Below, in pieces: positions 49,571 through 60,376 of a stretch of DNA of 64,000 bases (the stretch's first letter is position 1; every line of letters starts with the position of its first letter). The notes below the pieces were generated by a model. It made no database searches and was not told the origin of the DNA. It was given only the letters and a program-made list of their open reading frames with translations. The stretch covers positions 124,001 through 188,000 of the forward strand of contig JBAJFE010000015.1 of NCBI GenBank assembly GCA_037903355.1, given 5' to 3'. The DNA is from Trichuris trichiura. Its lineage: Eukaryota > Nematoda > Enoplea > Trichinellida > Trichuridae. Position numbers and translations under genes: made by a program.

Positions 49571-50764
49571 AATATAGCGCAACGGGAATGCGCAGAAGCT
49601 TGAGCTAATGGCAGCTTCATCCGTGAAGAAAAGTAGCTACAAATCTTTTTAGGTATAAAAAAATATAATGCATATCAGTCGCTGTTTTTCGTACGAAGTT
49701 TAATTGGACGCTCAGCAAACTGCCTTGGCGCGAAAGCTAAACAGTTTGGCGCTGAAGCAAGATGCATTAGACTACGAGTTCTGCGATTCACATGCGAAAG
49801 AGCTAGCGAAATCCATTCTAAAAACGGAAACGAAAATGCTAAAAATGAAATGAAAGCACCTCTCAACAAAACTACGGGAAGTGGTAGGAACAATTGAAGC
49901 CGACAGCATATAAAGTCTACGGGAAAGAAAAGCAAGCTATTTTTGAAATAAGAATACTACCTGATTATCTTATAGCGAAGGGTTACTGTAGTTCTACTCA
50001 ATCTGCGAAACAGCTCATTTCTACCGAAAGTGGGCATTTTCTCGCATTGAAACGCTGAATAAGAAAAATGACGACTTTGAAAATCCCCACGGCCAATTTG
50101 CGCGCGGGAAAAGTTCTCGTTTCGTTCTGCCATTGCGGACACACCGATAAATAGCGGGAAAACTGATTTTCTGGCAATAAACTCGAGCAGCAAAAACGTG
50201 AATAATTATTCCTTTCGCCAAAACGGCCTATTGTTAAGTCTTACGGTGCCGAAAAAAGCTCTCTGAACGTTAGAAAACCCGTGCGACTACGACTACTTTA
50301 AAACGTCAACTAGCATAGCTTGCGCGCGATGGAAACCGACCAAGGTTAAGTGGAAAGCGAAAAAAAAACTTTACATAACACAAGCTATCACGTGACCAAA
50401 TTTGAATTAACCAATACGCTGAGTTGCTACGAACTTCAAACCGACGTTAATGATCAAATATATGAATGCATTGGCACATTGCCAAACTCACTAAACTTTA
50501 CAAGTATTTGCATATCCTGCCCAAATTAGCATACTTAGACATACGCAGTTATTTAAGGTGCACAACGAAACGACTCACCGCTTTGGCGATATTCCGACGG
50601 GGACCACTTGAAATCGTTGTTCTGAAAGTCGTCAGCCGTCATAGGCTTTGTAAACGCTCGCCGTGATCAAAAGCGCCAAGAAAAATTCAATTAACACCTT
50701 AATTATTTTTTCAACTTTCACCTCGTCCCATTTGCCAAAGCTCGACATCTTGCCGCGTTGATTC
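49571..50764. other. Intergenic, nothing recognised
   Basis: Downstream flank of DEPDC5. Open frames on either strand are short and without motifs. Confidence 0.45.
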
Positions 50765-53700
50765 TTATCCGCTAACCGCATTCGGTGATTGCGATGACGA
50801 TTGGGATTTTGTTAATCCAAGTTCGACGCGGTTCTTCTGTACGAACAAGCTAAGCCTGTGCTCGTAATCGTCGCAAAATCGATTCAGGTCATGCAATATC
50901 TTATCTTGAAACTGGGCGTCACCAGTGACTTGTTGACTACGATAACGAAGGCCAACCATTGGATTCCAAGTCCATAAATATCCTTGATTGTCGCTACTTA
51001 TAGCCACAAGCATACCGCCAGACGAATGAATAAATTCGTGCCTTCTGCCGTGTTCAAAACAATTCATGGGCAAAAAGCCAAAACGATCAAGAATACGGTA
51101 AAGAAGACAAAGGCGCCGTTGGTTGCTGCTTAACGAGCTTAAAACTTCTTCCTTGATAGGTATGAAGATGGGATTGCGAAATGGATCGGAGTCGGGATTT
51201 TCAGGCATAACGAAAGGGTCTATGGGCACAGGGACCAAATTCAATCCGACCGATATGCTTTTGCGCCACCAATTATGCACCAAGTCTCCAACCAAACTTG
51301 ACGTTGCCACAACCCAACGCATGCTAATTTCGTAGGCCAAATTGGTCTCGTAGGAACCGCTTACACGAACTTGACCCCACTCCTTACGATCACTCCTTCT
51401 GTTCGGATCAAAGTCGATGCGAAAATTGCGCAACTCTTTTGCGCATCGATCGCGCGTAGAATCCCATGCACGATAAGGAACTGTTGGAGATGTAACCACT
51501 CGGACTTCAACAATTGAACTCAAATCGAAAGCCGCTTTCTCCTTGGGACCATCTCCGGGTGCGTGATACAATACAAAACCGTATTCGAATGTAAACGGAC
51601 GATCTGTTCTGACCGGCCGAATTCTTCCGTTACTGACCAACTTTTGACCAAAAGCAATTGCCTGCTGCTTACTGCTAATCTCTTTAACATTATCCAACAA
51701 CCAATGAACTAATGTCGCGCTAACTATCATCCTTGAAGGCAATTGCGCATTTGACGACGTTATGGAGAGAAAGCGAAAAGCCGCTGCGAGAAGAACCTCT
51801 TCGCAAGAGACTGTGTACAAATTTTGCTTTCTCGGCTCGGCAGACAATGCAGCGGATGTCCGGCGAAATCGATTCAAAACTTCCATGAATTTAACAAATC
51901 TATTTACCGAGTCAACATAGGACAATTCTTCGTTCCTTTTTGCCCTGAAGTAACAATCGCAACGAGGACTTTCGGAATTTAGTATTTTCTCGTTCGCGCA
52001 CTGATCAAAAGGAACTAGCATGAAACGACATTCAAAACAGTCCAGCTCTCCCGTTAGGCGAAAATCTTCGCCTTCGCCACGCATAATTATCATATTATCC
52101 AGAAAGCTCCAATTGATCCCGCTAAGTCTGTCTAATTGAAATACGGTATGACACGCGTTGTAGGTTGGTACATCGGGGCCCTAAAATTGACAACAGCCCA
52201 TGGAAACGCTTTTTGAAGGCATATTTGCCAACCTGCAACAGGTAGTAGTACTGGCATTCGGAGAAACGCGTATTCTGACGAGGCAAAAACTTTGAGACGT
52301 AGACGGTTTGGCCCATCAAAGCCAATCGATGATAAGTGCAGTTTTCACCAAGGAAGCATTCGTACTCTGGAATGCCTACGTTGCTTAATATGGTCGTTTT
52401 GGCCGAATGAAGCAACTCCGTGTCGGTTTGAATAATTTGAAAACCCCTTTGCAAACGCTGACAAATCAGCTCGCCGAATATGTCGGCGCGAAAGTCTCCA
52501 CCAGTCAGCCACGATTCCCTAACACTTTCGTCAAGCAGAATTGAATGTTCGCTAACGTAGTAGTCGTTTCTGAGAGTTTCCAAGTCCGGAAAAAAGTCGG
52601 TCGTTATGGGTAGACATGCGGGCAGCGTAAGTGACTTCCAGTCAACGCATACGACAATTTCAGGATTCCAACATTCCTCCCCGGTGGGACCCCATGCCCA
52701 AACGAATTCTTTGCCTTAAAAGAGAAAATTTTCAAAATACACCACAGGTGGAAAAAAGGTTGGCCAACCAAGTCCATCTGACGCCAATGTATCAACATTT
52801 GGAAATGACTGACTGAAGCCTGGCAGTACTCTCTGTTCAACCTTGTAAGGAGACTTAATTACCGACGATCCGTAATAGAAATGATGAGGCTGTTTTGAAA
52901 AACCATACGAATCAACAGGGAAAACGTGAATCCACCGCCGCCTATCGGCAGAAATAGGAACAGAATGACCGGCTGGTGAAAATGGGTCTATCAACTGACC
53001 ATCGGCTACTTCGGTGTTTTCCATTAATAGACGTGTCGACTCGACACCTTCCAAAGAGAAGCCATTGGCCGATTCGGATGAACCGCAAAGGTACCTTGGG
53101 TCGGCAACGTCAAGTAGATTAAGCCCTAATGGTCCGCTGCTACGGGTGCTAAGCTTACGCCTCACAGGGCAACCAATTAAACAAAAATCCACGGATCGAT
53201 CTCGATGCCTGAATCTTCGATTGGGTCTGGGAGAGCAAGAAGGCGTCATTTTTCTTCCCAATGAAGACAATCCTGTAGACACTTGGTCTGCGAACAATGC
53301 TGAATCACACCTATCAAAGTCAGGCAACTCATTTTTGCCAGAAACACTTGATGTCACATCCAAAGGCTTCAACTGGACGCAAACCTATGCGAACATCTGA
53401 ATAGTAACGCAAAAGCTTTCCCTATTATTTGAGCATGAAGGAAATGTTAATTTAAAAAAAAATAAAATCGAAGCTTAAAGAATCTACACCCAAAATAAAG
53501 CAGGAAACTAATGCCCCAAACCTATAGTCAATGCAACAAGAACCATCAAGTTGTTTTCGAATGGAAGATTTTTCTTTTAAAAACTTCGCTCATAGCCACC
53601 CTTGAAGTAATTTTCTTTTGTTGCTTTTTTCCTTATTTGGTAACCCAATCCGACTGTTAAGTGAATTCATAAATCCATAACAATCGATAAGAGTCAACTG

Positions 53701-56089
53701 ATTAGGAAAATAACCGGTCTTGTCGAAACGAGCACCGAAATATACAGTACGACAGCTGAATGCAGGTTGAGAAGGCAAAACTTAACTTCCCGTTAGTCAA
53801 GAAGCGTGCGCCGGCCACAAATGGGCTCTTCCTCTGCCAACAGGAGTCAATACGGATTTTACCAAAAGAGGAATGTAGGTTTTTCCGTTTTTTCACCTGC
53901 ATTACAGCTGTCATACTGTACATTCCCAACGGCATTTCGACATTACGCAAAAGAATTAGCACATCTCAAGGCGAGAGTTTGTAGAATTTTGAACACAGCT
54001 GAGCGAACATTCAAACAGAAAAATTTGCACGGCGCTCTTCCTCTATTCTCCCGCAAGAAATACAGAATTTCGACAATAACTACTCGTAAGCATACAGTAA
54101 TAGAAACAACACCGATTATTCATTTTTTCTCACGTAATGTCTGAAAAATATGCGCTTCCTTTCCGTTAAGCAGGCGGCCTTACCTAAGCCTAAGCCAAAA
54201 CAGAAATTTTATGTTTAAACTTAAGCTCAGCTTTGGACAGAACAGACGGATCGGCAAAGTGACAGCGCAACAGTGAAAAAAAAACAACTGCAAAATCGGT
54301 GTTGTTTATCTTACCGTAATCACAAACCTGATTATTGTCAGGATACTGTATTGTTAGCCGGCAAATTGAGGAAAAGACTGCAATTACTTAACGGAACTTA
54401 TTGTTACCACAATAATTTGCATAAAGTCTGCAATTTTGCCAACAGAATAATTAGGAAGACTTACCGGCGCTTCAAGAACAGAGTTGGGAATTTTTATTCG
54501 AGATGTGACGTTCGATATTGAGGAACCATGCTTCACTGGGTCGTAATAACTGGTGTTCATCCAATGGGGTACTATATATTGTTCGTCGCCTTTTACGGCA
54601 TTTGTACAGAGCAATGAATCAGAGGAGCTTCGATCGTCGCCGACAAACACAAACAATGGAACGACATGAAAGGGCTGCTCTCCAAGACATACGAGGTCGA
54701 CAGGAGTACCGCAGTCGATACTACGCTGTTTAGTCAGCATAGCCAGAGATGGTTCCACTTGAAAGACACCTGAACCTGGACTTATGACAATCGCCAACTG
54801 ACCAGTGCGTTCGAAGCTTCTGTTCAGGTAGTGCTTTGTGAAAAAGTTCAATGGTATGTTCTAAGAAAAGGTGACAATATTTTGGGCTGTACGCATAGCA
54901 GCGAAACGATCGCTAGATCTTGTGATATACAAAAAATCTATGCTTCCTAATTAACAGCAAGCGCCAATAGAAACTACACATTTTTAATGGCAATCGAAAT
55001 TGATGCCTCATCTACGTCACGCATCGGCGAGACGCGAACAAGTAAAAAAGCTTAATTCAATTTTAAAAATTAAGGCATACTGTAAATAATTGATAATAAA
55101 GCTCCTGTTAATTACAGGTCTTCCAAATATGAATTGCTTACCAACGTTTCTAAGAAATTGCCGTAGGCAGCAGTTGAGTTTTTGGCTGGAGACAATCCGA
55201 CTCGATCAATATGAGCAGAGATGGATCGTCGATAATTACTGAATGCAACTTTTATTTTGGACAAAACTGGCTGCCAATCTTCGTACTGCTCGTTGTGAAC
55301 GATCAAATGGTAAAAGTCTTGGTACATTTCCCCTCGATGGTTAGTCAGCACCAGTTTTCGAACCATTTCGGAAGAAGCGTTCACTGTTTCCTGTGTGTAG
55401 AACCAACGCGAAAAGAGAACTATGCTGACAAAATGCGAGCACGATTTTTCCTTCCATTTTTTGAAAAGGTCCGGCAAAAAACCGTTAATACACTTTTCGG
55501 AGTACAAATCGCCTTGCTTGTCAAATTCCCACATTTCAAGACTCATCTGGATCATAATATAGACTAGAGCACTGTTGGAGCGGAATACTACGCGCGTAGA
55601 TTCGTCCACGTAGCCGCATGCAACTTGCTCACCACCTTTGTACATTTCTTGGACAATAACTCGTATGCCGCAGTACTCGATTTTCTTATTCATTTGGACG
55701 CACTTTCGCAGTAGCATTTTTCTCAATCGGTAGCAATCCGAACTGCTGACATATTGTTCTTTGAAAGACAATTCCAAAAGATCCAAAGAAACGAGCTCCA
55801 AGGGCACTTTTCTAACAATAACGTCACCATAATTTTTTAGTTGAAACGTAGCTGCCAAAGTTTCATCAACGCTCACAGTGTTGCCCTGCTTGGGTAGAAA
55901 GTCTTCGACTAGTCGATTCACTTGCACCAGCAATCGGCTAAACTGCTCTTCCTTATGATAGATTTCGAGAACGTCGCCAACTTCCAAATCCGGAAAATCT
56001 TTTGAACTATACAAAAAGTCAAGATCGCGAATACGACCTTCCCGCTTGTGGAACCACAGTTTGCAAGTTTTGCCTTCGCTACTCTGCAA
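50765..56089 (-). CDS. DEPDC5: DEPDC5 / Iml1, GATOR1 complex subunit
   Basis: Subunit of GATOR1, the GTPase-activating complex for RagA/B that turns off TORC1 at the lysosome when amino acids are scarce. Exons on the - strand: 56089-55142, 54860-54465, 53372-52769, 52714-52233, 52180-50765; total 3846 nt, 1281 residues (human about 1600). Conserved stretches: LEVGDVLEIYH, SVDETLAATFQL, VSLDLLELSFKEQYV, STRVVFRSNSALVYIMIQMS, NGFLPDLFKKWKEKSCSH, RTGQLAIVISPGSGVFQV, VDLVCLGEQPFHVVPLF, NRRFRHRDRS, RRRWIHVFPV, VVCVDWKSLTLPACLP and ICQRLQRGFQII. A DEP domain follows (SATLVHWLLDNVKEISSKQQ), then the C-terminal region with LVGDLVHNWWRKSISVGLNL. It is shorter mainly in the disordered middle. Intron 54464-53373 contains a MITE. 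The start of exon 3 is the least certain splice. Confidence 0.95.
54034..54381. mobile_element. Terminal-inverted-repeat element (MITE), copy 2, in a DEPDC5 intron
   Basis: The left end CTCTTCCTCTATTCTCCCGC with CTCGTAAGCATACAGTAA is the inverted counterpart of the right end TTACCGTAATCACAAACCTG with GATACTGTATTG and CGGCAAATTGAGG. The interior resembles copies 1 and 3 (TTACCTAAGCCTAAGCC, AGCAGGCGGCC). It lies wholly inside the intron between DEPDC5 exons 2 and 3. Confidence 0.82.
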
Positions 56090-56999
56090 TGCAAGAAAAC
56101 TTATTTCACCCGCTAGCTTGTTACGATCTTTGACATTTCAATGGATGACTTATGCGCACTCCTGACCATGCTACAATTGGTCCATGTCGGGCAATTTTTA
56201 AATGTTTTGAAAAACACCGCACGACAACGTTCAGAGGATGCGTGCACGTTTTTACATGCGAAATTCGAAAAGAAAAAAATTGCACCTTACCGACATGACT
56301 CGTCGGCTCTAGAATGTTGAACAGAGGAGCCGAAAAACATTTAACCACAGTCACTATACAGTAAGAATAACTATGCTCAAGTATTGATATCGTGGTTTCC
56401 ACCTTTTCTTAATTTTTGGGGCTGAAAACTGCGGTATCTTCAAATACGGGCAAATATTAAGCTACTGCGTAGCGCACAGTGTTGGAAATTAATGAAATCT
56501 TTGACTTTGGTGCTTCCGTGTTAGACAGTCTGCGCGCTATGTCCATCGTTCAGCTAGCTTTACTACCGCATCACTGTCCACATAATGTGGATTCCATTAA
56601 TCAAAAGCGATATACAAATACGCAGGAAAGCGAAGATTAAAAAATCGAGGTTTGCAAATGGATAATGTAGAACTTCATAACGGGGCATCTTGTATGGAAG
56701 TAAAGAAATAGTTTCCTGCCCCGTTTGCACGAGTCTTCCGGATCTCTCGCTGACCACTGAACCAGCAGTAAACGGAAAGGTTTGACAGCATACTGTACCT
56801 ACAAAGAAGTCAGCAGACCATTTCTTTAGCCGAGAAGAACTGTTTTGAACAATTTTATAAATCTCGTAGAAGTTAAAGTTTTTAAAGCAAGACAGAAATT
56901 GTTTACCAAACGAACACAATGGTTTAATCCAATGATGCTGTCAGTACCTGCGAATGGAGTAATCTTATTGTAGGCAGAGTGAAGAGTCTTAATTTAAAA
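56090..56999. promoter_or_regulatory. Divergent upstream region of DEPDC5 and SELENOT
   Basis: About 900 bp separate the start codons of DEPDC5 (-) and SELENOT (+). Minus-strand frames at 56121-56402 and 56563-56919 show no family resemblance. Promoters of both genes should be here, but I can point to no specific site. Confidence 0.4.
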
Positions 57000-58119
57000 A
57001 TGATGCAGCGCGGTTGTATCGTAGCGCTGACAGTGCTTACCTTACTTTCCATGAGGGATGTTTTAATGAACAGTAAAATTAGTGAAAACAATTTCGACGA
57101 CGCTGTCACTTACTCTGATTCACGAACCGCAAGCCGCAGGATGATTCCAACGCTGAAAGTTTTGTACTGGTAAGCTTGCATTCAATTTTAACATTTCGGC
57201 CCAATTTCCAATTAACCAATTTTCAAGCATGCGTATTTTCAGTGTTTCCTGAGGGTATCGACGAGCCTTCGAAGACTACGCTCGGTTAGTGCATGAACGC
57301 TTTCCAGGAATGCTCATCGAAGGCGACACATATCCTCCACCCAATCTGCGAGCTCTCTTAGCGCAGATTGTGAGCGGATTGAAATTTCTGTTGATTATCG
57401 CAATTGTTTCCGGTTTTGATCCTGCCGCCACCTTTAACGTGAATCCGCCCTCGTTATATTATCGAGCTCTTCAAAACAAGGTAAGTTTTCCATATTGAAA
57501 AGAATTCTTTCCAAAATCATCACTTCTCTCCGTTTTAACATTGCGTTCCACCATAAATGCGATTTGATCTGCTGCTTTTCCGCGAGAAAATTCAAATTTA
57601 GTAGCCTTCAGCGATGATATTTATGGCGGAGCGTAGATTTCAATCGCAGGATATTCCAAAAAACATAATGCATTTTTTCAAGAACGATTCTTTAAGAACT
57701 CAAGCTTACCGTATGCCTTAAAAGTAATCAAGTTCGTCTATTCTTATTGCACTCTTTAAATAATAACAGTCTCCTGCCGAAAGCATTTACTTGGTTGCAA
57801 TTTCTTGTCCGCTCTTTTGAATACTACAGAATTGACCAAGTTTTACGTGATGTTACAATTAGCTTATGTCATTAAGGTTTCGGCTTGCTTGATGCTTTTC
57901 TTCGTCGGCAATATGATAGAAAACCAGCTGTTGTCAACTGGAGCGTTTGAAATATTTTTGAATGGTCGGTGTTGGCTTTTGCTTTTGTACATTTCCGGCA
58001 GGTACTTATTTGTAGACGTTCCGGTTTGGTCAAAACTGGATGTCGGGCGAGTTCCACAACCGTACGAATTGTTCGAAATAATCGATTCTCACTTAAATTT
58101 CAACCGCGTTCCGAGATAG
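57000..58119 (+). CDS. SELENOT: Selenoprotein T with in-frame UGA (selenocysteine)
   Basis: ER-membrane thioredoxin-fold oxidoreductase of the Rdx family. Exons: 57000-57169, 57243-57480, 57877-57964, 58016-58119; total 600 nt, 199 residues counting the UGA as selenocysteine (human 195). A signal-like hydrophobic start (IVALTVLTLLSM) is followed by LKVLYCVSUGYRRAFEDY, where U is the TGA at 57250-57252 placed exactly at the family's CxxU redox site. The rest is clearly coding: ERFPGMLIEGDTYPP, LKFLLIIAIVSGFDPAATF, FVGNMIENQLLSTGAFEIFLN and DVPVWSKLDVGRVP. The true stop is TAG at 58117. A SECIS-like hairpin follows at 58131-58217. An ordinary annotation would truncate this gene at the UGA or start it after it. 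Confidence 0.93.
57250..57252 (+). other. SELENOT: UGA selenocysteine codon
   Basis: TGA in frame in the motif TGT GTT TCC TGA GGG TAT (C-V-S-U-G-Y), with the Cys codon split by the preceding intron. Family conservation continues on both sides without a frame change. Confidence 0.9.
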
Positions 58120-58130
58120 CTCTTTATTTG

Positions 58131-58217
58131 CTGTCATAGTTCAGCCAGTGACGGTTATCACAAAAACTGCTTTGAGCAGTGGTGACGACCCGATGAAACA
58201 AAATTGTTGAACGGCAG
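58131..58217 (+). promoter_or_regulatory. SECIS element in the SELENOT 3' untranslated region
   Basis: Lower helix: CTGTC (58131-58135) pairs with GGCAG (58213-58217) and GTTCA (58139-58143) with TGAAC (58208-58212). The SECIS core is TGAC (58149-58152) opposite CGAT (58191-58194), giving the tandem G.A quartet. The upper helix GGTTATCAC (58153-58161) pairs with GTGACGACC (58182-58190) with one mismatch and one G.U. An AAAAA apical bulge (58162-58166) and an extra small CTGC/GCAG hairpin follow, as in form 2 SECIS elements. It begins 12 nt after the stop codon. Confidence 0.82.
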
Positions 58218-58637
58218 TGATTTTCGCTTGTCTATTTTCAATTGGAAATAAATAGTTGATGTATAATCGCTGTTAGCCTTTCCATTAGGTCCTTGCGTTC
58301 TCTTGGATCGTATCTGTAATTGTCATTAAAATATACAGCGCAGAAAAGTCAACACCGTCAAAAAACTATTTCCGTTTATTCGTCACAGTTCGTTGCATTC
58401 ATTATTTAATTTTGAGTTGCCCAGATATGACGTAACATGAAACTTTATGCTTTCTTAAGCGCACACAAAGAAACAACCTTGTTTGCAGTAATTAATGCAA
58501 CTGCATACTGTAGACAACCACATAAAGCAACAAACGGTGCAAAGTAAATGCAATCAAAAACAATGACCAAAAAAAAGATTTTGTCGTCGAGCTGTTTTGG
58601 CTCGTTTCATTGTGTACCCTTAAACGGTGTCATCACC

Positions 58638-59243
58638 TTAAACCTGCTTAGTTTCCGCATTTGGGGATTGCGCCTGATTACTGTTTTGTCCTTCGGTGCC
58701 ACCGGCAACGCTACCAATTTTTTCCTTTAAAAAAAATGACAGCACTAAAGCGCGAAACTTGCGCAAGCAAATCTTACTTTCACGCTGCTATAAGCGCTTC
58801 CCACTTTTTCTTCGAATGATTTGAATGCTGGCGTTGTGCGCAACTGTCCAAATTTGTTGCTCACCTTCGAGCCCACAGTGGTAAGAGCGTCGGTAGCTTG
58901 CTGTATCAAATCGTTGGTGGCATGATACCTTTGCAAAAGGAAAATTGCTTGTACAACAAACTTTGAACAATTTCACTTACGCTTCGGATTCTTTAACAAA
59001 GCGAATGCCTTCCGAAACGTCCTGTTGTATTTCCTGCCATGGCCCAACACCGAGCTTCTGCTTTAAATCAGCCGCATGTTTCATTCGAGCGGCAATAACT
59101 TGGCGCAATGTGTTTATTTCTTCTTCAGTCTGCGTATGTAGGAATAATGAGAATGCAAACATGAAGTTACAACACCTTGCGCAGTTCTTCGCGCAGCTGC
59201 TCTTTCTCCGCTTCGGATAGTTCTGCCGCTTGAGAATTTTCGC
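58638..59243 (-). CDS. TPD52: TPD52-family protein (5' end uncertain)
   Basis: Tumour protein D52 family member, a small coiled-coil protein linked to membrane traffic and lipid storage. Exons on the - strand that I can place: 59243-59176, 59129-58981, 58928-58778, 58724-58638. Matching stretches: LSEAEKEQLREELRK, EEEINTLRQVIAARMKHAAD, KQKLGVGPWQEIQQ, ALTTVGSKVSNKFGQL, TPAFKSFEEKVGSAYSSV; the end is EGQNSNQAQSPNAETKQV. The heptad pattern of the first two exons is the family coiled coil. The first coding exon is not found: the frame needs one nucleotide upstream of 59243, and the ATG at 59279 is in a different frame. It is convergent with SELENOT. Confidence 0.9.
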
Positions 59244-59279
59244 CTGAAGTTTCGCAGTTTCAAAAAGAAAGTCCGCCAT

Positions 59280-60376
59280 TACCTAATTTTCTTTTCTCAC
59301 GCAACCTACGCCATCCGATCTTTGAAAAAAAATCCTAAAGCCTTCGCTTAAACGAAAAGAATAATTTCGCTCTGCTATTGGTGTAGGAGCTTAACGGCTG
59401 TTAAACAAAAATAAACATTTTAAGCCACACGTCTGCGCAAGCAGGTTCTCCGCTTACAAAAACAGTTATTTCACGTCGATTGGTGGTCGATAAGGGCCGC
59501 CTAAGGACTGAAAATATATTGCATGACGAAGGAAAAAAATGGACGGCGTTTAAGGCGTAAACTTTGCGTTGAAACGTTGAAAGTAAAATACGTAAGCAAA
59601 AAATCATAGTGCATTACCTGCCTTGCCTGAACTCATCGTACAAACAAGTGAAAAGCGATATCGTAAACAATGAGTAATCTATAACTGTAGTCAGGTAACA
59701 TGGCGTATGGTAAACAGTTGTATAAACATCAGGTTCCAGTTTTTATCAGAACTTGTCAATGCAAAAGCGGAAAAGTCATTTATCTTACTTTACGCAGCCA
59801 GGGGGTGCTAGCAACTTGGAGTTTAAAACTCATATGACTCCGATGCATCAGTTGGCTACTGTAATGGTAATCAAGACTTAAACACGCCAAAGAGGCTATC
59901 ATATTTGAATGCCTTTGTTTTCCATCATTATTTTTATTCACTTTTGTAAGTCAAGTTTTAACACACAGTATAAAATATTAGAAGCCGCAAAACAGCGTCC
60001 TTTGCACAAATTGATGCTCACTACTCGCGGCAACTGTTTTTCTTTCGATGAAAGGGTTCAGAAAAACTTACTCGCTTTTTGTGTTAGTATTTAAACTTGT
60101 CCATGACAATGCGCTAGCAACCGGTCTGAATTGCGGATTATTACAATTCAAGTCCAGTTTGAAATTAGGCCAGCGAAGTTGAATTTGCACATGTAATACC
60201 TATGAAATACAATAATTGCAAAATAAAAATGCGCTTCATTTATCTGCCCTACTTTTTTCGGTATTTTACCTGCGCGCCGTTAAGTTGCCAGTATGCAAAT
60301 AACATTTGAAATTCTTTTGCAAGGAATGACCGCTGCAACGACAAGAAAAGACTAGATAATTCATTGTAACAAAATT
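59280..60376. other. Intergenic; first exon of TPD52 may lie here
   Basis: No gene recognised between TPD52 and AP-3 mu, both on the - strand. The missing 5' exon of TPD52 should lie here or a little further upstream. Confidence 0.4.

Noticed and set aside
56121..56402. Upstream minus frame as an extra N-terminal exon of DEPDC5
   Set aside because: DEPDC5 homology begins within a few residues of the methionine at 56089, and the upstream frame has no resemblance to the family.
57250..57252. SELENOT read as a pseudogene broken by a stop
   Set aside because: The stop is TGA at the exact selenocysteine position, flanking exons are fully conserved and a SECIS follows.
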